The notes beneath the pieces are model-generated. The model was not told where the DNA came from, did not search any database, and saw only the letters and a program-made list of their open reading frames with translations. From positions 18,617,701-18,681,700 of the forward strand of contig OZ010792.1 in assembly GCA_963932465.1 (NCBI GenBank): 64,000 bases of DNA, read 5' to 3'. Positions within the stretch are counted from its first letter, which is position 1. Each line of letters begins with the position of its first letter. Both the position numbers and the translations under genes were made by a program. The stretch comes from Maratus speciosus. Taxonomy: Eukaryota; Arthropoda; Arachnida; Araneae; Salticidae. Below are positions 45,824 to 58,321 of this stretch, in pieces.

Positions 45824-45825
<2 letters not shown>
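44050..45825. repeat. ~327-bp satellite array, five to six units
   Basis: Units start near ATGGCCGCCATTTTGAAAC at 44377, 44711, 45036, 45363 and 45690, with an older partial unit from about 44050. Each holds GAAGCTGGCCAACGAACTCG, ATGTACTATGTACA, AAATGCTATAACTCAGCC and ACAAAAACTGCTCCGGAATC. The leftmost units are the most diverged. GGCCGCCATTTTGAAAC and CAAGATGGCGG form a short inverted motif at each unit start. No coding. Confidence 0.92.

Positions 45826-45857
<32 letters not shown>
45826..45857. repeat. (TA)n microsatellite
   Basis: About 32 bp of TA repeats directly ending the satellite array. Confidence 0.9.
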
Positions 45858-45859
<2 letters not shown>

Positions 45860-46660
45860 ATTTTGAACGTAGGGTGGTTTCGGGGTCATGATCGATGAAA
45901 ATATACCAAAATTTTTTGAAATCGCTTTCCTCCGAACGGCTGCAATAGGTAGCTTTTTGTAATGAAAGCTACCTAAAACACACTGTATTTCTATTCATTT
46001 GTAGTAATGTACTCGATCACAGCGGTTTCTTAGAAACATGTATTTTGACTTCTACACTAGATACATCGGGACACTGTAACTAAAATCTACTGGCATGCAG
46101 AGAAGAGTGAATGCGTGGTAATTCGTATTGTAGTCGACAATCGGCTCCTCGAACAAGTCGGATGCCGATTTATTTTAAGCTGTGAGTAATTAGCTTACAA
46201 CCATACTTTAAACGAGTTTTCGTTTCTTAATGTATAAATTTAACTAAATAACATTTCTGGTGTGACTTTTAAATTAATTATCATCATTTTCATATTAATT
46301 TTATGTAATAAAAATACTAACTTCAAGAACATAAGAGTGCATTGGTAAATGCATGTGTCTACCACTGCCAGTGATGGACACGTTAAACACATCTATCTTC
46401 ATTCAATTATTGAAATAAATTGTATATTGGTTATATATGTTAGTTTTATTAATTAATATGCACATGTCTTACAATTAAACAATTCGGCACACGATAGGTG
46501 ATTTGTAATTCATTAATGCAGGTGGTTGGATAACCCTTTAAGGCCTGACCTACACAATTGTGCAGGTGATCCTAAAGAAAAAAAAAAGGTCGAGCCTTCA
46601 TCCACAGAATTGCGTGGATCCCCCATTTGTATAACCTGACATCGGGTATTTTTTAAAATA
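45858..46660. other. Non-coding stretch
   Basis: No gene. ACATTTCTGGTGTGAC near 46252 is an isolated MITE-type motif. AAAGCTACCTA pairs with TAGGTAGCTTT at 45944-45976, a small hairpin. Confidence 0.4.
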
Positions 46661-47440
46661 CTAGGAGGGCTCCGCCCCCCTGCTCGCTGTGCTCACCAAC
46701 CCCCCGCGTAAACGCTTCGCGATTCCGTTCGGTAAAGCGAAGCAAACCCTATTTTCTAGCCAACTCCAGAAGAAATTATTTCGCATTTCCATTCTGGATC
46801 GCTTCGTGATTCCTCATTTTCTGGGCATTCAATTTTTAGATTCCACTTGGTATAAACGCGCTCCTCCCCAACTTCTGACGATTTTATTTCCTTATCTCCA
46901 AGCAGGTAATCATTAGAGCTTACAGAGTTTCATAATTAAAAGAATTATTAAATATAAAATCATTAAAAAAAGGTAAAATTTATAATTTATTTGAATAATT
47001 ACAAATTAAATAAAAAATATATATATATAGTATTACGAATATTGTAAATAAGTAGTGTTTGTGCTTAAAAATAAAGTAAATAGATCAATTAAGCTCTATT
47101 CATAAGCTAATATTAGTTTTTGTTGCATTGAAATATCTCAATTTGTTGATTTTCTGCAAGCAAGTAAACCCTATTTGATTTCAATGGGAATCTATGGAAA
47201 TTTGGCGAAATACTGGAAATAGCGCTTAGTTGGCTTCACTTTTGACGACTAATTTTGGTTGCCAAATTTGGCGATATATCGCCAAGTTGGCGACAAACTT
47301 CGCGATATTTGGCGACAGAGCCGGGACCCCTCCCTTGGTATAGCGTCAGACAGCACTGACCTATCAGCTGCGTTTCGCAGTATCTACGCAGATTTTCATT
47401 GGTTCATTTCCAAAGCATTACTTTTTTATATATATATAGA
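46661..47440 (-). mobile_element. Short non-autonomous Helitron
   Basis: On the minus strand the element starts TCTATATATATATAAAAAAG (47440 leftward) and ends with a GC-rich hairpin GGGCGGAGCCC followed by TCCTAG|T. These are the TC start and CTRR end of Helitrons. The base before the start is T rather than the usual A. The interior has TTGGCGA repeats near 47265-47320 and CGCTTCGCGATTCCGTTC. No Rep/helicase coding. Confidence 0.6.
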
Positions 47441-47513
47441 AGGATTTTTTTTCAATCAATGATCCTATTAATTAGGGGAAAACACCAAAACTTTTCATTT
47501 CTACCAAAAAATT

Positions 47514-47756
47514 TTAAGGACTTATCACTTGAGGGGCGGTGGTATTTTTATGAAACCGCCTAATTTTAATTCCGAAATGCCACAATGGCACCAGAATTTT
47601 GGTTTAAAAAAAAAAAAATCGCTTTATAATATATATGGTGAAATATAGCTTTTTCATTTTTACAAATAAATTTGTTTTCAAATTCCGGTGTCAATCACTA
47701 ATTTCAACACTTTAGAACAATGGCTTTTAGAATTGTTTTGCCCCTGAAAGGGTTAA
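47514..47756. mobile_element. TTAA-flanked MITE, family G
   Basis: TTAAGGACTTATCACTTGAG with GGGGCGGTGGTAT near the left, GCCCCTGAAAGGGTTAA at right. Internal GGCACCAGAATTTTGG and AAATTCCGGTGTCAA. It resembles 63328-63538 (CCTTGAGAGGCGGTGG). Confidence 0.7.
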
Positions 47757-48239
47757 GGGATATATGGAAGTACTTTCATTTCAGAGCTTCGATTAAAATT
47801 AATGGATACGTGAAATTCAAATTTATCAAAATTAATAAAGTATGTTCATGATCAAATGCATGCAAATAATGACAATCATTAGCAATAAACTTTAATTATA
47901 AAATTTTAGAACAAGATTTTAAATACACCAATTGATCGACCAACCTCTTTCTTTGTCAGTAGGCGGAAAGACTGAAAAACTCCACCCCCATTTTAAAAGT
48001 AATACTTCCCTCGGATTTCAAAAGGCATGGAACACTTGCATTCAACAATAAAACAAAACTTCATTAATATAAAATTACATACTTTAAAACTAAACAAGTT
48101 GGAAATTACTCGTCTGACGTGGCAAATGAGGTGCATTCATGATATTACTAGTTTTATAAATATTTTTTGTACCGCATATTGTACTCAATTTATATGTTAG
48201 TGCATTTCATAAGTGCATATCAATTTCATTCTGTTCGAA
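47757..48239. other. Non-coding stretch
   Basis: No gene or element ends recognised. Confidence 0.4.
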
Positions 48240-48426
48240 AGGCTGTAACATCATTAAAATGCACTTGCAATATTTTTTCTCCATTGGCTGTAAAGTAAGG
48301 GAAAACTTTTGAAACTCCCCGTAATTAACCTATACATCCGATTTTCAAAAAATTTGAAATGACTCGACAAAATTTTGCAACAATTATATATTTAAATTTT
48401 CAGGCCATTCGGAAGGCTGTAACATC
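48240..48426. repeat. 174-bp tandem repeat, left remnant
   Basis: AAGGCTGTAACATC at 48239 and 48413 mark one full unit, containing CATTAAAATGCACTTGCAAT and TAACCTATACATCCGATTTT. The array resumes at 52195-52507 and at 57884, so it has been split by later insertions. Confidence 0.85.
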
Positions 48427-51400
48427 CAAAGACTTTTAAGATACATAGACCGGCAATTCCCATTCAAAAGCATGCGAAATCATGGCAGCCATCTGAAGTA
48501 AATTGAAACACCTGAACCGCGAGGTTTGTACGGTACGTCAGCTGCGGTTATTTAACATTAAGGGCTATGGCTAGAATGAGCTTAAAAGTTATTTTTTATC
48601 AATACTAGGAGCTCGTACCCGGTCTTTCTGGGTTAAAGAATATAGGTGAAAACATTTTTTTTATTGAAAACTAATAATTTTTTTTATATGCAATAATTTT
48701 TTTAGATTGCCCGCTTACATTAAAAAAGAATTTTCATTTGGGAAATACGAATTATACAATCAAATAAATTTTTAAAATTTATCAAAAGCGATATTTTTTT
48801 ATTAGCCGAATGCTAAGAGTTATTTGACCAAGATTTTACTACTTATGGCATCCTTTTATATTCTGATAATTTCAGAGCTTATACATGTCTGTTAAATTTG
48901 TGTTTTAGTTATATTATTTTATTTATTTATTCATAGGGAAGTTTTTTTAATGGATATTAGCCGTAAGAAAATGATGGGCTCATTATTTTGTTTTAAGGGC
49001 AAACGGATTAATTTTTCGTAATCGAGTTCCGCGTGATATAGATATCTTAAAAAATATTTCATGCTTTAAAATTGTTTTTAAAACCATAGACAATCAGTAA
49101 ACTGAGATGAACTTTGCAATCAAATTCCATTAAAAAAAATCCTATTCGGTGATCTAAAAATTTAAATTGTACGATTACAAATATGTTAGATTTGTGTCTT
49201 TTCAATATTATCCTTTTATTTGTTGATAAAAGAAGTATTAATTTCGTTAATTCGTCTTTCACAAATACGTTAGATTGGTGGTTTTTTTCAATATTATTCT
49301 TTTGTTTGTTTATAAAGGAAGTATTAATTTCGTTACGCAAAAATAATCAGAAACAAATGCTGAAAAATGTTTGTTGCTTTATGTGTAAAATGTTTATTAT
49401 TATTATGAATTGAAACGGGCGCGTGATAAGATAAAATTAGAAAAATCATGCTTAAAAATTATTTTAGAAAATATAATACATCAGTCAATTAAGATACAGT
49501 TTTTAAATAAGTTGTATTTGAAAGTAAATTTTTTCCCTACGCGACAAAAATTCAAAATGCACGATGGTCTGAAGATTAAAAAATTGCAGTAGCGAAAATT
49601 TTAAGACCGAAATTTGATCGTGAAGTGTTCCCATTCGCAAAATGATGTCAGTGTTATGCACAGATACGCTTGTTCTTTATAATATAGATACTTAATCAGT
49701 AAAATAAAATAAAGATTAGTTATTAGGATGTGATTATCATTTGAGGTTCTTATGCTCGGTATTCCGGAATGATAAACAGCAATTTTCACCTTCTCAAAAT
49801 TTGCATACACACTTCTCAGATCCATATTCATCATTTTTTTTAAAAATTGTACTTTGTTTGATTATTTAAAAATCATTTTAACTCAAAACTTGAAGTCACG
49901 ATTGTCAGCAACATCTTTTATGGGAACAGACGTACTCTTTACTTGAGATTCTAATCTCAATTCCGGAGAGTAAAAATTTCCGTAATTTATGTTTTTTAGA
50001 CGCATTTGTGTGAAAATGTTTAGTTTTATCTAAGAAAATTATCGTTTTCTTTTAAATATGACTTCATTTTCACTTAAATAAGCATTTCACCTAGTGTCTG
50101 AAACTTAATATCAGTACACATGCAGAAGTAAAAACAATATAGAAAATTTATGAGGGAAAATGCGTATTTTCAAAAGCAATATGTCATTTTCCGTTATTAT
50201 GCCCCTAATATATATTCTGCTCCTAATGGAATTTTGCGGCACTAAATCCTATACAACAATTTTTATCAACAATTTTGAATTTTTATCAGAAAATAGCATG
50301 AATAAAGATAAAAATTCTTCATTATTTCTCTCTTGTCTGCAATAATGAAAGCTGTCTAATTTTCACCATTTTGAAGAAATTTCATAAAATGCTTTTAAAA
50401 TTAAAATATAAAAGTGCGGATATTTAAAAAAAAAGATAGTGCGATCACATCTACAAATGCAGAGCTTTCAATTTAAAAAAAAAATATTAGTAAAATTGGT
50501 TCAGTGAAAGATCAGAGCAGATGACTAAAAAACATATTTCTGTTTTAAATATATATAGAATATATAAAATTAGGAAATATTAGATTAATCAAATTATGTT
50601 ATTTTGATAAAATTATAGCAGAATGTCCTAAAGAATAGCATTAAAATTTTATTATTCGAGAGAATTTTGGACAAAAACTTCAGGAACGTGATATTATTTT
50701 AAACCACGAATTATTTGTTTGCTTGTCTAACTCGGCGAAGCAAATCCATCCAGGCGAGAATCACCAATTTCTGTAATAGAAATCGCAATTATTTGCATGT
50801 GACCTCTCTTTTATAAAGACACTCTAAATTTTTGTAAAACATTGCGTTTTATCTGTGTGTTATTTCGATTACATTATTTTCAAAAGTGAAGCATTGTCAC
50901 CTGTGAAGAATTTAAAAGCAGCTGGTCTGTGAAAAAAAGCACTTCTACAAAACATAACTCAGGTTTAAGAATTAAAATACACTCTTTTTTATAAAATGAC
51001 GTCATTTGCATCCGCTAAAGCAATCCACTTTTACAATCCAGTCTTGAACTTTGTCTATAGAAAAGTATGCATAGACGTCATTGTTACGGAAAAACAGACA
51101 GTATTCTTTACATAGCCCATATTTTAATTTCAACTTTTTGTGGGGTTTTATGGGAAAATGGCAACAAAAAGATACAGTATCTCCTATTTTCGACTATTTT
51201 CCATTTACTTTCAATGACTTTCAATAGAAATGGGGTACTTTAGTTGCCAGAATAGGAAAAATGGTATTAAAAACTACAAAAAAATTAATATCTCATAAAT
51301 AAATTGAGATACAGCTTTCAAACAAATTGCATTTAAAAGAGCATTTTTTTCCTTATACGACGATGTAAAAATTTAAAATTATGCGATGTTTAGAAGTTTA

Positions 51401-52194
51401 AAAATTTGCAGCAGAGAAAATTGCAAAACCAAAATTTTATTTCAAATTTCAAAGTGTTGCCATTCGCAAAATGACGTATGCGTTACGCACAGATATGTTT
51501 GTCCTTTATAATATAGATATATAAAGTTTATGGCATATTTTTTTTTTTACATGAAGCTGTTTTTTATATCTAAATATGCTTTATAAATATTGAATTTTCA
51601 GAAATAAAGTTTAAAAAGGCGATTTATTAATACTTTTATGGATAGTATCTTTAAAAAAGAGTATCTAGTTTTAACATGCCTTATAAACCTAAATAAAGGC
51701 GAAATTTATATGGAACCAGATTGTTAAAGATTATAATTCCACCTTTTTTTAAGTTTGTCTTACAAAAGTAACTAGAAAGGAAGTTTAGATTAAAGGTAGC
51801 AACTGTAACATAATATAGTAATTTTCAAAATTTTAAATTACTTGAAAAAATTACGTTTTTTAAACTAATTTTTATGCAAAAAGGTAATTAAAAAATGCAT
51901 ATTAACGAAAGTAACACTATATTTTTATCTTTGGAGGATGTTTTTTGAAATACTTACTTGCTATATGAAAAACAAAACAAAAAAATTGATGAATAATAAG
52001 GTATTTTTTTTTAAAGGCCTAAATGAAATAGAGTAGACTAATACTTAGTGAACCGCAATGAAAAAATACGTTAATAAAAGCATTTTCTTAGGTAAATTAA
52101 AATATAAAACATATAAACTGCCGTACAAGAGCTGTGATCAAAAATCCTCAGTTAAACTGACAGTTTGCCGGTCTATGTATCTTAAAACTCTTTG
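48427..52194. mobile_element. hAT-like element split by a Helitron
   Basis: Inverted ends CAAAGACTTTTAAGATACAT and, opposite, CAAAGAGTTTTAAGATACAT, continuing AGACCGGCAA on both. The 8-bp target duplication GTAACATC lies at 48419-48426 and 52195-52202, inside the 174-bp repeat. Without the Helitron at 48605-51517 the element would be about 855 bp. No transposase remnant seen. Confidence 0.82.
48605..51517 (-). mobile_element. Non-autonomous Helitron, copy 1
   Basis: Minus strand: starts TCTATATTATAAAGGACAAA after an A at 51518 and ends at a hairpin-like ACCCAGAAAGACCGGGTACG and CTCCTAG|T at 48605. Paired with copy 2 as a large inverted repeat. It contains two versions of a 5' module (ATCTGTGCGTAACGC, GACGTCATTTTGCGAATGGC), one at the start and one near 49617-49690. 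Short open frames such as 49059-49340 have no protein support. No Rep/helicase. Confidence 0.82.
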
Positions 52195-52507
52195 GTAACA
52201 TCATTAAAATGCACTTGCAATATTTTTTTCCCATTGGCCGTAATGTAACGGAAAACTTTTGACTGTCCCTGTAATTAACCTATACATCCGATTTTCATAA
52301 AATTTGAAATGACTCGACACAATTTTGCAACAATTATATATTTGAAATTTCAGACCAATCGGAAGGCTGTAACATCATTAGAATGCACTTGAAATAATTT
52401 TTTTCCATTGGCCGTAATGTAACGCAGAACTTTTGACTGTCCCTGTCATTAAACTATACATCGTATTTTCATAAAATTTGAAATGACTAGACAAAATTTT
52501 GCAACAA
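52195..52507. repeat. 174-bp tandem repeat, middle remnant
   Basis: Nearly two units, with GGCTGTAACATCATTA at 52365. The second unit is cut by the Helitron start at TTTTGCAACAA|TC and resumes at 57884. Confidence 0.88.
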
Positions 52508-55500
52508 TCTATATTATAAAGGACAAACATATCTGTGCGTAACGCACACGTCATTTTGCGAATGGCAACACTTTGAAATATGAAATAAAATTTTGGTTTT
52601 GCAATTTTCTTTACTGCAAATTTTTCAACTTATAAACATCGCACATTTTAAATTTTTACACCGTCGTATAAGGAAAAAAATGCTCTTTTAAATGCAATTT
52701 GTTTGAAAGCTGTATCTCAATTTATTTTTGAGATATTAATTTTTTTGTAGTTTTTAGTACCATTTTTTTTATTGTGGCAACAAGAGTACCTCATTTCTAT
52801 TGAAAGTCTTTGAAAGTAAACGGAAATTAGTCGAAAATAGAAGATAATGTGTCATTTTGTTGCCATTTTCTCATAAAACCTGAAAAAAAAAGTTGAAATT
52901 AAAATATGGGCTATGTCAAGAATATTGTCTTTTATTCCGTGATAATGACGTCATATGCACACGTTTCTATAGACGAAGTTTAAAACTGGATTGTAAAAGT
53001 GTATTCCTATAGCGGATGCAAATGACGTCATTTTATAAAAAAAGCGTGTAATATTTTAATTCTTAAACCTGAATTATGTTTTATAGAAGTGCGTCATTTT
53101 CACAGCCCAGCTGCTTTGAAATTCTTCACAGGTGAAAATGCTTCACTTTTAAGAATAATGTAATCGAAATCACACACTGATAAAACGCAATGTTTTACAA
53201 AAATTTAGAGTGTCTTTATAAAAGAGAGGTGACATGCAATCATGCAAATAATAGCGGAAATATATTACAGAAATTGACGATTCTCGAATGGATGGATTTG
53301 CTTCGCCGAGTTAAACAAGCAAACAAATAATTCGAGGTTTAAAATAATATCGTGTTCTTGAAGTTTTGTGACAAATTCTCTCTAATAACAAAATTTTAAT
53401 GCTATTCTTAGGACATTCTACTATAATTTTATCAAAATAACATAATTTGCTTAATTTAATTTTTCCTAATTTTATATAATCTATCTATATTATAAAGGAC
53501 AAACGTATCTGTGCGTAACGCATACGTCATTTTGCGAATGGCAACACTTTGAAATTTGAAATAAAATTTTGGTTTTGTAATTTTCTCTACTTCAAATTTT
53601 TATACTTCTAAACATCGCACATTTAAAATTTTTACCCCGCCGTATAAGGAAAAAAAATGCTCTTTTAAATGCAATTTGTTTGAAAGCTGTATCTCATTTT
53701 AATTTTAAGATATTAATTTTTCAGTAGTTTTTATTACTTTTTTTGTAATCGTGGCAGCTGAAGTACACCATTTCTGTTGAAAGTAAAGGGGGGAAAATTA
53801 AAATAGTAGATTGCTGTAAATTTTCGTTGCCATTTTCTCATAAAAACTGAAAAAAATTGAAATTAAAATACTTGCTATGTCAAAAATATCGTCTGTTATA
53901 AAACCCAGTGAGTTTTGGCTTTATTTCGTTTTTATTTATCAATTAAATGATTTTGCCGTGCCGGCTCCATTGCGAAATATTAATAAACAATTTGCACATA
54001 AAAAAAGTTCAGAATTTCTCTCCCGCTAATTTCCTACAAGAAATTAAAGCTTCATCAGTAAATAAATAAAAGAATAATATATAAAAAAGCACGAATTTAA
54101 CATATATGTAATCGAACAATTTAAATTTTTAGAGCTGAATTCGTAAAAATATGTGCTTTTAAATGTAATTTGTATGAAATAGAGTTGCTAGGCAACTGTT
54201 AAAGTAAAAAAGAAAAAATAATCTATATATTGAAAACACAAGATAGCTTATTTAGACATCTTCCCTGAACTTTCTACTGTACCAATTTTGCTAACAATTC
54301 TTTTTTAAAATGAAAGCTGTTCATTTATAGATGTCCTCGCACTAGCTATTTTTCTAAATATTTTCACTTTTATATTTTTAATTTAATTTGAAAAGATTTT
54401 TTGAAATTTCATCAAAATGGTAGCAATCGTATTATTTCCACTGTTGCAGAAAAAAAGAAATATTGGGGTTTATTTATCCTTATTGATACCATTTACTCAT
54501 TAGAATTAAAAATAACTTTATTTTAAGTCTGAACAGAAAATGACGTCACTATTTAAAAAACATTTTCGCTCATAAAGCTAATGTTACAATATATTTTCAT
54601 TCGGCTGATACCGAATTTGAGACACTTGGCGTAATGCTTCAGTAAGTGCCATATTTAAAAGAAAACAATCCTTTTCTTTGATAAAACTATGTATTTTTAC
54701 ACGAATACATCTAAAAGACCTCAGTTTCTGGAATTTGTACTTTGCGGTACTGAAATTAGACCTTCAAGCCAAAAGAATACATTTTCACATCCAAAGTTTT
54801 AGCTGACAAACGCAACTTCATGTTTGAAAATCTATCTATATTATAAAGGAAAAATATGTCCATGCGTAAGGCTGGCGTCATTTTGAGAATGGCAACGCTT
54901 GACGATTAAATGTGGGTTTTACAACCTTTGCTACTGCAGTTTTTTGAATTTCTAAACATCGGACATCTTCAATTTTTACACCCGTTATATAGGGGAAAAA
55001 AATCTACTTTCAAATGCAATTTGCTTGAAAACTTTATCTTAATTGATTTATTTATTATGTCTTTTTAAATAATTTTCAAGCATGTTTTTTAATCTACATG
55101 CATTGCGTACAGGCTCCGTTACGAAATAAGCCATTTGCACTTAAAATAATATAAATAATTCAGCATTTGTCCCTGACTAATTTTTTATAGCAAAATTAAA
55201 ACTTCATCAATCTGTTATTAAAAAGTGACTGTCCGTTTGTATTTCACAGCTGTTCCTCCTAGAAGATGGAATGTTGGGTGATCAAATTAACGCCAGTTAT
55301 CCACATGGGTCCGAGGATGTTAAAAATGGTTGTAGAATTTTAAAATTTGATTAGTTTTCGAGGTATAATACTTTTAATGACATTTCTGTAATGATGGAAA
55401 TTAAAATTGCTCCATTTTTGTGGATAAAAGAGAGAAAAGGGAAAATGACAAGGATTATTAGGTATCACTGTTTGAAATCATTTAATATTGAATAAATAGT

Positions 55501-56275
55501 GAAAAAATTATTGTAGTTTTCAAGAAAATTTCACGAAATACGAACTCCCACATATTCAAGTTCAGGAATCCGTTTATTTTAGAAACACAAATTCGACTCT
55601 TGACTGGAACATTGAGATAAATTCTGTTGTTGACGTCAAAAGAAAAAAAAACACTGAACGTTATTTTCATTTAACTTAAAGTCGTAAAGTAGATTTTCAA
55701 CTATTGCCTTAAGATGGCTAATAAAACATTTCAGAAGCGGACATTAAAAATGAAATGTTTTAGCGAGAAAAAAAAATTATTCCTTAAGTATTTATTTTCA
55801 TTCATAAATATAAAATGCTTCTGAATAAATTCGTCCAAACAAACTCATTTTTGTATAAGTTGATACAAATGACATCATTTCTACCAACTCCAAAATTCGA
55901 AGCAAAATCTTGGAAGAGCGAAAAGCTCAAGGCAAATAAAGTTATAGTATATGTGCATTTTTATTGGGAAAGTTTTGACTTAAATTGTAAATATAACTTA
56001 TTATTTGAAATATTGTATTTAATAAAATTACAATATTGTAATGCTAAATTGTAATGCTAACTAAATTTACAATAAAGTTGAGATTTCATTTTTCGCAAAA
56101 AGATCGATTGTCTCATGCAATTCAAAAGCAACACAACGGGTTGCTACGCAACTAGTATATTTAAAACACAAGTGTGTTTTTTAGTCATCTGCCCTGATCA
56201 TTCTGCTGAACCAATTTTACTAATATTTTTTTTTTAACTGAAAGTTCTTCTTTTGTAGATGTGATCGCACTATCT

Positions 56276-56308
<33 letters not shown>

Positions 56309-57883
56309 ACGGAAAATGACATATTGCTTTTGAAAACACGCATTTTTCCTCATAAATTTTCTATATTGTTTTTCCTTCTGCATGTGTACTGATACTAAGT
56401 TTAAGACACTAGGCGAAATGCTTATTTAAGTGAAAATGAAGTCATATTTAAAAGAAAACGATAATTTTCTTAGATAAAACTAAACATTTTATCACAAATG
56501 CGTCTAAAAAACATAAATTACGGAAATTTTTACTCTCTGCAATTAAGATTAGAATCTCGAGTAAAGAGTGCGTCTTATCACATAAAAGATGTTGTTGATA
56601 ATCGTGAGTTCAAGTTTTGAGTTAAAATGATTTTTAAATGATAAAACAAAATACATTTTTTTTTATTAATGATGAATATGGATATGAGAAGTGCGTATGC
56701 AAATTTTGAGAAGGTGAAAATTGCTGTTTTCATTCTAGAAACCCAAGCATAAGAGCCTCGATAACCAAATCCTAATAACTGATCTTTATTATATTTTACT
56801 GATTCAGTATGTATATTATTAATAAGAAACTTATCTGTGCGTAACGCTGACGTCATTTTGCGAATGGCAACACTTCACGGTCAAATTTCGGTCTTGAAAT
56901 TTTCGCTACTGCAATTTTTTAATCTCCTGACCATCGTACATTTTCAATTTTTGTCGCATAGGGAAAAAATTTACTTTCAAATGCAATTTGATTAAAAACT
57001 GTATTCATTGTCTGACGTATTATATTTTCTAAAATAATTTTTAAGCATGATTTTTTTAAGTTTATCTTATCACGTGCCGGTTTCAATACATAATAATAAT
57101 AAACATTTTGCACATAAAGCAACAAACATTTCTCAGCATTTGTTTCTGACTATTTATTCATAACGAAATTAATACTTCCTTTATAAACAAATAAAAGAAT
57201 AATATTAAAAAAACAACCAATATAACATATTTGTGAAAGACAAATTAACAAAATTAATACTTCTTTTATAAACAAATAAAAGAATAATACTGAAAAAACA
57301 CAAATCTAATATATTTGTAATCGTGCAATTTAAATTTTTAGATCACCAAATAGGATTTTTTTTTTCAAATGGAATTTGTTTGCAAAGTTCATCTCAGTGT
57401 ACTGATTGTCTACGGTTTAAAAAACAATTTTAAAGCATGAATTTATCTATATCGCGCGGAGCTCGATTACGAAAGATTAATTCGTTTTCCCTTAAAACAA
57501 AATAAAGAGTTCATCATTTTCTTACGGCTAATATCCATTAAAAAAACTTCCTTATGAATAAATAAATAAAATAATGTAAATAAAATACAAATTTACCAGC
57601 CATGTATAAGCTCTGAAATTATCAGAATATAAAAGGATGCCATAAATAGCAAAATCTTGGCAAAAAATCTTAGCATACGGCTAATAAGAAAATATCGCTT
57701 TTGATAAATTTAAAAAATATATTTGATTGTATAATTCGTATTTTCCATATGAAAAATGTTTTTTGAATGTAAGTGGTCAATCTAAAAAATTTATTGCATA
57801 TAAAAAAATTATTAATTTTCAATTAAAAAAAAAAGTTTTCACCCATATTCTTTAACCCGGGAAGCCCGGGTACGATCCCCTAG
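52508..57883 (+). mobile_element. Non-autonomous Helitron, copy 2 (interrupted)
   Basis: Starts TCTATATTATAAAGGACAAA after GCAACAA. Ends with the hairpin CCCGGGAAGCCCGGG, spacer TACGATCCC, then CTAG|T at 57880-57883. The flanks join as GCAACAA|TATATATTT, matching an uninterrupted unit of the 174-bp repeat, which proves the boundaries and the A|T target. Copy 3 is inserted at 53480-56155; without it the element is about 2.7 kb. No Rep/helicase ORF. Confidence 0.88.
53480..56155 (+). mobile_element. Non-autonomous Helitron, copy 3, nested in copy 2
   Basis: Starts TCTATCTATATTATAAAGG after A and ends GGGTTGCTACGCAACTAG|T with a GTTGC/GCAAC hairpin next to CTAG. The flanks TTTTATATAA and TATATTTAAAAC join to give the sequence found uninterrupted, in inverted orientation, in copy 1 near 50550-50570. 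The interior is a diverged member of the same family, including a second 5' start-like sequence at 54832 and another 3'-like hairpin (GTTGCTAGGCAAC) near 54187. Confidence 0.82.
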
Positions 57884-58313
57884 TATATATTTAAAATTTC
57901 AGACCATTCGGCTGGGTAGTTTTTGCCCTGTTATATGCGGACAGACAGACAGATGGACCGAACAACGGCTATAAGTGCTACGTATTTATATAATTACGAA
58001 CACACCTAAAAAGGCATTAAAATAATTACTGAACAAATTTTTCGCAATATTTTAGAACATATTTAATCATTGGATAAAACCTTCACAATATTTTCCATTC
58101 ATTTTTCAAAACATGGAATGCAATGTGGCCCGTGTCCAACTGTATCTGGAGAAAAATAAGATAAAATTCAAAATGCCAGCTTACTTATTATACAAAAGAT
58201 CCAGTAATAGTCGTCAAACGTTGAGCATTGAACATCTTTTCAGCTTGTCGTTCCAAAATTCAGTGCCTCGGCCAGACATTCCCATAGCTTTAGCTTTATT
58301 GTGCTAAAGGTGA
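57884..58313. other. Non-coding stretch after the Helitron nest
   Basis: Begins with the resumed 174-bp repeat (TATATATTTAAAATTTCAGACC), then GGACAGACAGACAGATGGACCG near 57943. No supported gene; the 64-codon frame at 58113 lacks similarity. Confidence 0.4.
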
Positions 58314-58321
58314 TTCTCAAA

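Noticed and set aside
46689..46916. 75-codon frame with CGCTTCGCGATTCC context
   Set aside because: Lies inside a short Helitron and has no protein similarity that I recognise.
48605..57883. Autonomous Helitron with Rep/helicase
   Set aside because: No frame long enough and no HUH or helicase motifs; all copies are non-autonomous.
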